Source of the DNA: Cladosporium sp. IMV 00045
Lineage: Eukaryota; Ascomycota; Dothideomycetes; Cladosporiales; Cladosporiaceae
Length of the DNA stretch: 64,000 bases
Assembly: GCA_001931905.2 (NCBI GenBank)
Contig: MSJI02000772.1
Span: 35,501 to 99,500, forward strand
Direction of reading: 5' to 3'
This document shows positions 1 to 9,806 of the stretch, piece after piece. Each line of letters opens with the position of its first letter. Position 1 is the first letter of the stretch. Under the pieces are notes generated by a model. That model did no database searches. It was not told the origin of the DNA and saw nothing but the letters and a program-made list of their open reading frames with translations. The position numbers and the translations under genes were made by a program.

Positions 1-804
1 CGGGAGAATCAGCGTCGGCCGAATCTGCACCGTATCGTTCGGCCACATTCGATTCGCTTTCCTCAAAGCATTCGCCGAACAATTATACCGAATCGTGATT
101 CCCGCAAGCGTATCCTCCTTGCTCGTATGATGCAGATAGACCAACGCATCCCTCCTCTCGTGGTCTCCCGGCGGTGCCGAAGAAGCCACCCCTCGATCCT
201 CATCCGACGTCCTCCTCTTGATCCGCCCCAGTGAATCCGCATAGCTCTCGCCACGCGTGAGCAAATCCTTCCGCTTCTGCGCCCTGACTGCATTCTCAAC
301 TTCCTCTCGAGATCCCATTCCTATGCTCCCCTCGCCCGGCGCGGAAGTAGGTGCTTGCGGTCCCCAATCTCCCAGACCGCTGCGAGAAGCATTCAGCCGA
401 CCCAGCGGCTTGCGCGTTCGCGTTTGTGAGGCAGGATCATCGTTTCCTAGTAGATCGTTTGCAATCCCCTGTAAAGTGCTCCATGAGTTGCCCCAAAGGC
501 TGGCGACGGGGCTTTGGTTGCGGGCACCTTTGTGACCCGCTCCGGCGCCTTCTCTCGAGCTGACCGTCCTGCTCAGGCGTTCTCGCGGTATCGGACTGCC
601 TCCTCGGCTGCCAAAGGGGCTCGGGAGCGGGCTGGCAGCTCTAGTCGTAGGAGCGGTGTTGTTGGGATTCAGTAGCGCGTTGCCGTTGTTGTTGTTATCA
701 TCGTCGCCCAGATCGCTCAACCCTGAGATCAGCCGGCGGTTGCGTGGGCGCAAGGAGGAAGACGACGCCGGTGTTGAGCTGGTACGGACATCGCTGGCGT
801 GCAT
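1..804 (-). CDS. LysM-domain protein, C-terminus cut by the window edge
   Basis: An open frame runs leftward from an ATG at 804-802 to the first base of the window with no stop (268 codons), so the gene is partial. An in-frame TAG 15 bases upstream of the ATG supports this start. Residues 1-215 are low complexity, rich in Ser, Arg, Asn and Gly, with no signal peptide. The last 50 residues look like a LysM repeat: a YLHHTSKEDTLAGI opening, then IRYNCSANALRKANRMW and NDTVQIRPTLILP. LysM domains bind N-acetylglucosamine polymers, but this arrangement (disordered N-terminus, internal LysM, no secretion signal) resembles the intracellular LYSMD-type proteins of fungi rather than secreted chitin-binding effectors. 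That assignment is inferred; what follows the LysM motif lies outside the window. Confidence 0.75.
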   Translation of the reverse strand, partial: MHASDVRTSSTPASSSSLRPRNRRLISGLSDLGDDDNNNNGNALLNPNNTAPTTRAASPLPSPFGSRGGSPIPRERLSRTVSSREGAGAGHKGARNQSPVASLWGNSWSTLQGIANDLLGNDDPASQTRTRKPLGRLNASRSGLGDWGPQAPTSAPGEGSIGMGSREEVENAVRAQKRKDLLTRGESYADSLGRIKRRTSDEDRGVASSAPPGDHERRDALVYLHHTSKEDTLAGITIRYNCSANALRKANRMWPNDTVQIRPTLILP

Positions 805-1444
805 TGCCGGCGACCTTGACTACGCGGTGGAGGCGGGTGATGGTGAGTCGGCTGCATTGATTTGCTTTGGTTCGAAGGATGTCGTGGGCCGGGAAGCGGA
901 CTCGACAGATGCTGTTTTACTCGGTGGGTGTTTTGGCCATGGCTTCGTCGAATCGAAGATTAGTCCACGCAGCGACGGTTGTATACCTTATAGTAAAGGA
1001 AGGTATCTGTGGTATAGGGCAATCTCCCATGTGGTACAGCTGTTCAGCACGAGCGCTCTCCCTGTCCCTCCTCCACCAAGTCCCACCTCCAGTCTACGCA
1101 GCCCATTCCTTCGTCGTCATAAGCCGCTTCTCGCTTCACCCTGGGCACATAGCCGGCTTCTAAAACACATAGTGGAGTCGCCGTGAGGAATATTACTGAA
1201 TAATTACTCAATTTCATCAAACTCTTGACAAAAGTTTTTGATTGCACAGACAGACTATACGAAATAAAGCAGTGCGAAAAGCAAGAGGTATCTAACGTCA
1301 GCCAAAAGCGCCATACGCCGCAACCGTTGAACGCGAAGGCGATTTGAACCTTGGTCCATCTTCCAAAACAAAACAACCCGATTCTCCAAGAAGAACGACC
1401 CATTAACAAGACCCCATGAGCAAGGATGGAAATTCATGAGCAGC
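805..1444. other. Intergenic, 5' of the LysM gene and 3' of the monopolin gene
   Basis: 640 bp between two genes on the minus strand. It should hold the LysM gene promoter and the monopolin 3' UTR. Short open frames here lack family signatures or are frame shadows. I see no RNA gene. Confidence 0.5.
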
Positions 1445-3026
1445 TCATTCCTCCTCGACCATGATCCTCTTCATCATGCTCTCCAACATCTTGTGGTAAA
1501 ACTTGAGCGCTTGGTGTCTAGGGAACTCAATATCCTCGGTCAGGTAGTCGGGTAGAATATCGATAAGTTCGCCGTCTCGGCTCTCATCGAGAAGGGGCTC
1601 GTATGTGAACTCTGCTTCTTCGTAGGTCTGGCCAGAAGGAGTCTTCGGAGCGGATGATGTCGTGTCGTTGGCAACTGTGAGGTGGAAGTGCAGAGCTGAT
1701 GAAAAAGTCAGTATGAATTTCTTCGGTTTGAGCACAGCGATACTTACTGCCATTGCGGCCGGTTTGGAGGCAGTCAAATTCGTCCTCTCCATCCTTGCGC
1801 TTGACATTACGAATGATCAGACCTGTCAGGTCGGAGTAGAGGTCCTCCTTCATCTTCGCCTCCTTCTGGGATTCGGACGTGTTGGTCGGCACGTTACGAG
1901 CAGCAGCAGCACCCTTAGCCTTGGCCTCTTGCGCGGTGATCTCTGCACGAGCAGCCGCGAGCTTAGCCTCCATTGACTTGACCTCATTCTGCGCTGCTTT
2001 GTTGTCGCTCTGGGCTGCCTGTGCCTTCGCCTTCAGATCCTTGTTCTCTGCTGCCAGCTTCTCGTTGGTAGACGTGAGCGAGTTGACTTGCTTTTGCAGC
2101 GTGGTCGTCTCCGAATTGTCTGCCTTTGTAGCTTTGCGTGCTTCTGCCAACTCCTTCTTGAGCGAGGCAATCAGCTCATTTGCGCTCTTAGCCTTGTCGT
2201 CCGACGCACGCTTCAGTTTCTCAAAGTTCGTCTCGGCGTTGTCTTTGCCCAGCTCCTGGAGATTCTGGTATTTCAGGCTGAGGTTCTCGTGTTTGCGTGT
2301 CATTTCGTTCAATTTCCTCCTCAGCTCAGGGTCGCCTCCTCTCCTCTCTCGCTCCGTCCCACTCACACTGCCACTACGCTCTCTCGTTGCGCGGTATCCG
2401 GGCTGGGCGGACGTTGAACGCGCCCTGGCATATGGCTGCGGCGGCTGTAGGGATGCTGAGCGCTGACGCGAGGAAGTACCATTAGTCTGTCGCGCGACTG
2501 GCGCGGGCTGGACCTCCTGCTCTTCCGCGCCCTCCACACTGTGCGACACATCTTCCATGTGCTCTGGGTCTTGCTGTGTCTCCGGAATCACGTGCGGAGG
2601 CTCAGGAGACGCAGCGCGCTTTGTCGTCCGAGACTTCTTCGCAGCAGCCGGCTTCGCTCCATCCTCCACGGGCTCGGCTGTGGCCTGCTCTTTCTTTTTG
2701 GATGCCGTGGTCGTCCTCGCGCGCTTGGCCTTGGGTTTGGGTTCTTCGTTCGCCATCTCTTGGCCTAGCTCCTCTTCGTTCTCACTACCCTCGGGGTGGT
2801 TGGTGCGGTCCTGGAGCGCTTTGCGCGTCTGTTTCGCGGCGGGTGCTTTCCTCTTGATCGGTGCTTTCGTAGTGCTATTACGGCGCATTGGTTTTCCGAA
2901 CTTGGTCGCTGCGAGGGTGTTTTGCGCGGCGCGCTTGTTTTCTGCAGACGAGATGGCAGCGGCGCCTGCAAGATCGTCTTCACTATCGGACGCTCCTGCG
3001 CGGCTGCTGGCGACTCGTGGGGCCAT
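1445..3026 (-). CDS. Monopolin complex subunit Csm1/Pcs1-like
   Basis: Two exons: 3026-1748 and 1695-1445, with a 52-bp intron (1747-1696) that has a GTAAGT donor and a TCATCAG acceptor. The product is 509 residues. Residues 1-230 are basic, Ala/Lys/Arg/Ser-rich and disordered. Residues about 230-370 form a long heptad-like coiled coil. The C-terminal 120 residues are a compact domain containing DLYSDLTGLIIRNVKRK, then GTLHFHLTVAND across the splice junction, and ending in MLESMMKRIMVEEE. Coiled coil followed by a small alpha/beta domain is the plan of Csm1 (budding yeast) and Pcs1 (fission yeast). Those proteins bridge kinetochores or microtubule sites, co-orient sister kinetochores in meiosis I and act at rDNA; the expected location is nucleus or kinetochore. 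The splice joins frames exactly (1279 + 251 = 1530 nt). Confidence 0.82.
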
Positions 3027-3432
3027 GTATTGGTCGTTGTTGTGCTGCTGACGGAAGCAGCGTGTAATTAGATATATCGAGTCGCACGAGTCGCGCAGTC
3101 GTTGCTATGATATGCGTTACGCGATACAGCCAATGCGCGATGTTGGACGTAGTGTTTGCATGCAAGTTCGAAAGGTAAACAAAAGCCCCACTAGCGCTTG
3201 CTCTTTCCTCGCGCAGGAACAGATTCACGCGATAGGCTTGTCCGGAAAGTTCCGCTTGATCAAGCCATTGGAAGACACTCGTCATCGAGAGAGAGTTGAT
3301 CTCACTCTGTCTTCCAGAATGCAATTCAATCATGCTGCGTCATCTTCATGTTATCCAAGGTCATGAACTTGGTGTATCTGCCGCAGAGACGACAAGCCAG
3401 ACTGCTCAACAACCTATCCGACACAATCCATA
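3027..3432. other. Divergent promoter region
   Basis: 406 bp between the monopolin start (leftward) and the small broken gene (rightward). It presumably carries both promoters. No clear TATA box or repeat is visible. Confidence 0.45.
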
Positions 3433-4117
3433 ATGAGCACATGTAAAGCTCCATGTCTCTTGCTCAATCTTCCCAAGGAGCTTCAATTAACGATCTGGGA
3501 GTATGTTTTGATCGAGCCCGAGCCGATACCACTTTTCGATGTCCAGTCAATTGCAGTTTCAGACAACCCTGTACAAGCTTGTCCACTTCAACACCGCTTG
3601 AGGTGGACCGTCCCAGCTCTACTCCAAACATGTCACTCGGCTCGAGATGAAGGCATCCCAATCTTCTACTCCAACAACACGTTCGTCCTTCAACATGGCG
3701 TTCCACTCGGCCCATATGAGGAAATCAAGACCCTCTTCCAGAAATAATGGGACCGCCTCCTCTACGTCAAACACTTCGGCGTGGAATACAAACTCCCCAG
3801 CAACACAGTATTCCTACTCCTGGGTCACCGAAACTCACGCAAGACAAATACTCCTTCGATTCGAATTCGACGCCGCACCGTCTCAACAACGTCCATTGGC
3901 AGCTTTGGAGTTCTGGGAGACGGACGTCTGCTTGTGTATCATCGAGGCGTCGATTCAGAAACGGCATTACTCTGCGCTCGCGGATTATACCAAGGCGATG
4001 GTTGCGTTTCTGTCGTCTTTCGGTGAGAAGATCAGTAATAATGAGTTGCGGGTTTTGAGGCATTGTGCGGAATGCGGGAAGAGGATGCTGGAGCAGAAAC
4101 CGCGGTCTTTGACTTGA
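3433..4117 (+). pseudogene. Fungal 'ELR-IYxxxL' (2EXR/F-box-like) family protein, apparently disrupted
   Basis: The frame opens with an ATG at 3433 and a typical N-terminal motif (LLNLPKELQLTIWEYVLIEPEPI), followed by PALLQTCHSARDEGIPIFYSNNTF. Small Pezizomycotina proteins of this kind are very common, function mostly unknown; some are F-box-like. The frame stops at a TAA (3745-3747), continues in the same frame with coding-like residues (WDRLLYVKHFGVEYKLP), then must shift by one base near 3815-3821 into the frame ending at 4117 (WVTETHARQILLRFEFD, later LRVLRHCAECGKRML). An intron that would remove both defects (for example 3700-3808, 109 bp) is possible but has a poor donor and no clear branch point. 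I therefore favour a pseudogene carrying one nonsense codon and one frameshift. Confidence 0.55.
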
Positions 4118-5394
4118 TGTTGTTGTTTGAAGTCATCTTCGCAATGCTGTTTGTTGTCGTCAAAAACAGGTTGCAGGTGTGCACCTCACTTCGGTTTGCG
4201 GCCACTTGGGATCTATTTGAGTTCTACCTTCGTGGTCTATCGTCGTGACTTTGGCCCCGATTTGGATGATTTGGAATTGATGAGCTCTTCGGTTTGGCTT
4301 TGAACGACAATCTTGTCTTGTATTGTGTCAATAAATCTCTGCGAATGCGGGTATGCTCGTGAATGCAACACAGCATTTCCTCGCTGCAGTTCATTCTCCA
4401 GAAGATGAAGTCACATCTCCCAGTGAAAACTGCAAGTATATACCCAGCCGAGGCGAGCAAGCCCTATACGAAATATTGCCAAAAGGCTGGGCTTTATGTC
4501 ATCATTTGTCCCTTTGAATGCGAGATCTCGTAATAGCCACGCACTAGCCGAAGTCGCTCCTGCGATTAGCCGGTGGAGTTGGTCCGCAGGGGAAAGAGGT
4601 AACTTGTCAAACACCGACCAGGTGCACAGCACACCAGACAAGATAGCGAACCCGAGGTCGAATATCCTACTCTTCAGAGATGCACAACCGTCAGCCCTTT
4701 GATAAGGACTAGAGTATCTCACGTCAACTCTCTCGATATGTACATGTAGATCGCCATGCGCACATGCAAGATTGACGACAGGAGGGAGCCGAGCTGGCCG
4801 AGGCAGGACGAAAGAGAACCGGACCGTGGACCTGGTAAACGATTAAGTAGCTCATCTGACATGGACGGTTCACATGCGCATCTTCTCGTTATTCCCTCAT
4901 CTGTTAGCTAAATTCACGCTCCTTTTACTCAACTCCAGAGCCTTGCTCGTCGCACCTGTCCGCCGTCTTTGTCAATTACCCGGACATCGCCTTAACAACG
5001 TTTGAATCGCCCGTTGCCGATCGCCTCAGAGAAGGGCATTCTCAATAGCAGTCATAATCTGGCCAGTCGAATCGACCGAGAAAGTCGACGACAGCAGTGC
5101 AAAAGAGCCTGGGAAAATTTAGCCGTCTTGAGCAGGTCTCTCCAAGCCGGTGTCCGAGGTCCATCGATCATCCCAGAGACGGAGCAACACCGATTGAAAA
5201 GAGCGGCGCGAGGCACCGACAGTTCTCACATCTTTCGATAGTTGCCAACTGGTCCGAGAACCGTCGCCCTCATTCTCCTCCCCCCGCGTGCCTAACAGCA
5301 GAGAGCGACAGCGCAAGCCCTCGCCCTCCACCCCCACGATCCGTGTCACAAAAGCCCACCTCGCCCCACGTCCCTACCACTCACTTTGCTTGCG
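4118..5394. other. Intergenic region upstream of aspartate aminotransferase
   Basis: 1.28 kb with no gene I can support. The last 150 bp before the aminotransferase ATG are C/T-rich, as is usual for leaders of highly expressed fungal genes. Confidence 0.5.
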
Positions 5395-6798
5395 ATGTCA
5401 GCATCATCGGAAAACACCACCTCCTCCAGGCTCGACACCTCTGCAAACAGACTCCGCCAACTCAGCAACCAGCTCGAAATGTCGTCCAACGGAACCCAGA
5501 GCGCCTTTGGCGCAGTCCAGAAGGCCCCGGAAGACCCTCTGTTTGGTCTGATGGCGGCATACCGCGCCGACACCGACCCTAAGAAGGTCGACTTGGGCAT
5601 TGGCGCCTACCGCGACAACAACGCAAAGCCATGGGTGCTGCCCGTTGTCAAGAAGGTTCGTCTTCTGTTTTGAGAACGAATGAATGGATAGCAGCACTGA
5701 CACACCTGGTGGTAGGCTGATTCCATCCTTCACAACAACCCTGACCTCAACCACGAGTACCTCCCCATCGCTGGGCTTGCAGACTTCACTGCTGCCTCAC
5801 AGAAACTCATTCTCGGCAACGACTCGCCTGCCATCAAAGAAAAGCGTGTTGCGTCGCTCCAGACCATCTCCGGTACTGGCGCTAACCACCTCGGTGGCCT
5901 CTTCCTCTCCAAGTTCTACAATCCTTCCACACCCCAAGCGAAAGAAATCTACCTCAGCTCGCCGACATGGGCAAACCACAACCAGATCTTCCAAAATGTC
6001 CACCTCCCCATCAAGTCATACCCTTACTTCAGCAAAGACACCAAGGGCCTCGATTTTGACGGCATGGTCAGCACCCTCAAGTCTGCTCCCGAAGGCAGCA
6101 TCATCCTCCTGCACGCTTGTGCTCACAACCCGACTGGTGTCGACCCCACTCAAGATCAGTGGAAACAAATCGCTGCTGTCATGAAGGAGAGGCAGCAGTT
6201 CCCCTTCTTCGACTGCGCCTACCAGGGTTTCGCTTCGGGCTCTCTGAGCACTGACAACTGGGCCATTCGCTACTTCGTCGAGCAAGGCTTTGAGCTCCTC
6301 GTCGCGCAGTCATACGCCAAGAACTTCGGCCTTTACGGTGAACGTGCAGGCTGCTTCCACTTTGTCACCTCCCCCGGCCCTCAAGCCCAAGATACCACCA
6401 CCCGAGTTGCCTCCCAGCTCGCCATCCTGCAGCGATCCGAGATCTCCAACCCGCCCGCATACGGCGCCCGCGTGGCCTCCACGGTCCTCAACGACGACCA
6501 GCTGTTCACTCAGTGGGAGGGCGACCTACGCACCATGTCTGGTCGCATCATCGAGATGCGCCAGGCGCTCCGCTCTAAGCTCGAGGAGATGCAGACTCCC
6601 GGCAAGTGGAACCACATCACCGACCAAATCGGCATGTTCTCCTTCACCGGCCTGTCTGAGACGCAGGTCCAAGCACTTCGTGAGAAGTACCACGTCTACA
6701 TGACCAAGAACGGGCGCATCAGCATGGCTGGCCTCAACACGAACAACGTCGACTACTTCGCTAAGGCTGTTGATGCCGTGGTCAGAGAGACGAACTAG
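5395..6798 (+). CDS. Aspartate aminotransferase (class I/II PLP enzyme)
   Basis: Exons 5395-5655 and 5716-6798 are joined over a 60-bp intron with a GTTCGT donor and GGTAG acceptor; the product is 447 residues. It exchanges amino groups between aspartate and 2-oxoglutarate to give oxaloacetate and glutamate, using PLP. Visible family features: DPLFGLMAAYRADTDPKKVDLGIGAYRD near the N-terminus; LQTISGTGANHLGG; the HACAHNPTGVDPT loop; FFDCAYQGFASG with the PLP-contacting Asp and Tyr; the QSYAKNFGLYGERAG block with the Schiff-base lysine; and RISMAGLN with the substrate-binding arginine near the end. A second in-frame ATG at 5479 would give a 419-residue protein of normal cytosolic length. The 28 extra residues are Ser/Thr/Asn-rich with few basic residues, so not a clear mitochondrial presequence. 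Confidence 0.93.
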
Positions 6799-7501
6799 AT
6801 TTTATGAGCATGAGCATGAGCATGAGCATATGCGCGATCCATGAAAGTGGATCGCTGGGACAAGCGCGGTTAAGATGCATGGCATCGCCAGGTGTCGGTA
6901 CGGGAGCATTTGGGTGCAAGGAGCATGGTTGCGTCGTCTTGAGATGACAATGCCCGACTATTGCATGTAGACAGTGAAAAGCATGATTATTTTATGACAT
7001 AGAGTATAGCCGTCAAACAAGCATTAACGACTCGATGCGGCATTGTAATCCGTCATCTTCATACCCATGTACATGTAATCATCATAGCAAGCTGACTGAC
7101 TCAGTTGCACCTGGAAGTACAAAGCCATGTGTCAGCAATATCGAGATTCGTGCAATACAGACCTTGGCCTATCAACATGCTTAAGCGTAACGAAAAGCAT
7201 CGGTATATCTCAACGGCGCTGCATGCGTCTCACAGGAGAGGAGATTGGTTGACTTTCTCTGATCTAGTCAGTGGCGGGGACCCTGCCTTCCCCTACCAAA
7301 GTCTCGCCTTCTTGGCTTTTAATCTACACTGCCATCTATCAGACTCTCTAATTGCCACAACGGTCGCTTGCTCCGATCGACCATAATGCGTGCAACCATG
7401 TGCCAAAAATCGCACGACGATTGAACAAGAACGAGAAGGAATCCTACCTTTCCGGACTATGCGCGCAGCCCACAGCCGCAACAAGCCTCAATAATACCAC
7501 C
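6799..7501. other. Intergenic, aminotransferase 3' end to GT90 promoter
   Basis: 703 bp. Apart from a short hexanucleotide repeat just after the aminotransferase stop, I see no gene or RNA. An open frame running into the next gene from 7352 starts at a TTG and is treated as leader. Confidence 0.5.
6804..6827 (+). repeat. ATGAGC hexanucleotide microsatellite, four copies
   Basis: Four exact tandem ATGAGC units begin six bases after the aminotransferase stop codon, so they lie in its 3' UTR. A potential length-polymorphic marker; no function is implied. Confidence 0.9.
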
Positions 7502-9403
7502 ATGCCTCTGTTCTCGGCGCCTTCGCTCGGCTCCCGATTCACCCAGTTGGTGATCGCGGCAGGCTTCCTGACCATTTGCGCCTGGCTTTTCGTCTCCTCC
7601 TTCGGCGTTCCACAACAGCTGCGCATTCCCAGCCTCGATCTCGACCTCGACCACCCGCCCGCGACGGTGGCCGAGAAGCCTCCCCCGACCCACGCAACGC
7701 GCCCCGGCGAGCACCCCATCGACGAGCTGATCGGGCGCGCCGACGTCGAACTCACCCGCCTGCTGCAGAAGGAGACGCACACGCTGAAAGATGCCGCGGA
7801 GCAGTACCGGCAGCGCAGGGGGAGGCAGCCACCGCCTGGGTTCGATCGGTGGTTCGCATTTGCGCGCAACCACAGCGCTGTGGTTGTCGAGGAGTTCTTC
7901 GACAGGATTTACGACGATCTGAACCCGTTCTGGGGCGTCGAGGCGAAGCAGATGAGGGAGCAGGCGAATACTTTCGAGCATTACATCAAGGTCCGGAATG
8001 GCGTTGTTACGGTGCGGAAGGAGGACGAGGAGAGGGACTGGATGGGTTTGTGGCGGGATATGGTCGCCAGTATTATTGAAGACGGCGGCTGGGTGCCAGA
8101 CGTGGATATGCCGATCAACGTCATGGACGAGAGCAGAATGGTCGCTGAGAGCGAGGAGATCGATGAGTACATGGCAAAGGAAAGGAAAAGTAGGAAAATC
8201 GTACCGGCCAAGGACTTGAAGCAATCACTTCATGGCTTGGACGACTTGGACAAGCACCCGCCAGAGAAGTTCGACCCGCAGTTTAGAGGCGAGGGGCCAT
8301 ATTGGCCTTTGGCCGTGGTCGGATGTCCTGAAGAAAGCCCAGCGAGGCATGCGTTCATCGACTCCGATTTCACCATGCCGCCTCCGCTGGAGCCTGGGTA
8401 TCCTCAGCATTCGTACAAAGGCTACGTTCAGAATTGGACGTTAGCCAAATCGCCTTGCGAGAACGCTCATCTACAAGGCTTGCACGGCACCTTTGTCGAG
8501 CCCATCTCTATCGGCAACACCAAGCAGTTCTTTCCCTTGTTCGGAGGCTCCAAGCTCCAGATGAACAACGAGATTCTTCTTCCTCCTGCTATGTACTGGA
8601 CGAAAGATCCGTTCTACTCCGGAGGCGAAGGCCACGGTGGACCATGGAACGAGAAACACGACAAGATGATATGGAGAGGATCTGCCACCGGAGGCAGGAA
8701 CAGAAAGGAGAACTGGACGCGCTTCCAGCGCCATCGCTTCATCAGCATGGTCAACGCGACCAACGTCCGCATGGCAGAGAACGGAGAGAAACCGCGCAAC
8801 TTCATCTTGCCACAGCAAGGCAACTACGATCTGCAATCGTTCACGTCCGCCTCCTCCAACGGCTCCCTCGGCGATTGGATCGACACCTGGAGCGACGTAG
8901 CGCCCGTCTACCTCCAATGCTTCCCGCACGAAGGCTCCGCCCACTGCTCCTACACAGACCACTACTATACCGTCAAGAAAGGCATGAAAATGAGCGAGCA
9001 GTACAACTACAAATACCTGCCGGATATCGACGGCAACAGCTTCAGCGGCCGCTACCGCGGCTTCCTCGGCTCGACCTCCATGCCCATCAAAGCGACTATC
9101 TACCACGAATGGCACGACTCCCGACTCGTCCCCTGGAAGCACTTCGTGCCCATGGACAACACTTTCATGGACATCTATGGCCTGATGGAATACTTCATCG
9201 GCAACGAGATGGTCGGCCTGGCCGGACATGACAATGTTGCTGAGAGGATTGCCACTGATGGTAAGGAGTGGGCGGAGAAGGTGCTGAGAAGGGAGGATAT
9301 GGAGATTTACGTTTTTAGACTCCTCTTGGAGTATGCAAGATTATGTGATGACGCCAGGGAGGTTTTGGGTTGGGCTGAGGGTGGTAATTCTACGGGATCA
9401 TAG
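7502..9403 (+). CDS. CAP64/CAP10-type glycosyltransferase (GT90 family)
   Basis: Intronless, 633 residues from the ATG at 7502; earlier codons in the same frame begin only with TTG. Residues 14-33 form one hydrophobic segment after a short cytosolic stub (signal anchor), so a type II Golgi/ER membrane protein is expected. The lumenal part carries GT90/CAP10 signatures: a GPYWPLAVVGCPEESPA region, EILLPPAMYW, the KMIWRGSATGGRNRKENW core from residue 388, and later YKYLPDIDGNSFSGRYRGFLGS, KATIYHEWHDSRLVPWKHFVP and DIYGLMEYF. The family includes Cryptococcus capsule xylosyltransferase relatives and many ascomycete wall or glycoprotein glycosyltransferases. Donor and acceptor sugars cannot be read from the sequence. 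Several NxS/T sites in the lumenal part fit secretion-pathway glycosylation. Confidence 0.9.
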   Translation: MPLFSAPSLGSRFTQLVIAAGFLTICAWLFVSSFGVPQQLRIPSLDLDLDHPPATVAEKPPPTHATRPGEHPIDELIGRADVELTRLLQKETHTLKDAAEQYRQRRGRQPPPGFDRWFAFARNHSAVVVEEFFDRIYDDLNPFWGVEAKQMREQANTFEHYIKVRNGVVTVRKEDEERDWMGLWRDMVASIIEDGGWVPDVDMPINVMDESRMVAESEEIDEYMAKERKSRKIVPAKDLKQSLHGLDDLDKHPPEKFDPQFRGEGPYWPLAVVGCPEESPARHAFIDSDFTMPPPLEPGYPQHSYKGYVQNWTLAKSPCENAHLQGLHGTFVEPISIGNTKQFFPLFGGSKLQMNNEILLPPAMYWTKDPFYSGGEGHGGPWNEKHDKMIWRGSATGGRNRKENWTRFQRHRFISMVNATNVRMAENGEKPRNFILPQQGNYDLQSFTSASSNGSLGDWIDTWSDVAPVYLQCFPHEGSAHCSYTDHYYTVKKGMKMSEQYNYKYLPDIDGNSFSGRYRGFLGSTSMPIKATIYHEWHDSRLVPWKHFVPMDNTFMDIYGLMEYFIGNEMVGLAGHDNVAERIATDGKEWAEKVLRREDMEIYVFRLLLEYARLCDDAREVLGWAEGGNSTGS

Positions 9404-9806
9404 GGTTGGTGTTTGGTTATTCTTATGGTTGTTTCTCTTCTTGTAATCACTTATTAGCGACTGTTATGAAGGATTTGGGATGTATGCACGATATAGATCA
9501 GTCAAGTTTAATAGCATGCGTGACTCGCCATCAAGGTTCCAGTCACCTACTCGTATGTGAATCATGTCAAACCAATGACTCCCAGTTCTTGCTTGAGTCG
9601 TGCCTTATGTACTCTCACGGGTAGAATATTGGTTCCGGTACATGATTGGATCCCCCACTGTCACGTGACTCTTTAAGGTGAACCGTGCATTTTCTGTCAA
9701 TCGCGAAGGGTGACTTCAGCGCAAACAATTCTGTGTGGGTTGCCCGCGAGCCTTAGAATAGTCTAGTCTTTACTTTTTAGCCCCTCTACCTCTTCCATCA
9801 TCGTGT
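9404..9806. other. Intergenic, GT90 3' end to ArgRS promoter
   Basis: 403 bp between tandem plus-strand genes. It ends in a T/C-rich stretch just before the ArgRS start. No separate gene seen. Confidence 0.45.

Noticed and set aside
1330..1360. B-box-like GGTTCAAATCG on the minus strand
   Set aside because: No T stem, acceptor stem or A box at the right distance; not a tRNA.
7352..7501. 50-residue N-terminal extension of the GT90 protein
   Set aside because: It opens only at TTG; the ATG at 7502 gives a normal signal-anchor start. The same reasoning removed TTG extensions at 33020, 37109 and 44557.
8471..9229. 252-codon antisense frame in the GT90 gene
   Set aside because: A frame shadow of a well-supported gene, without family signature.
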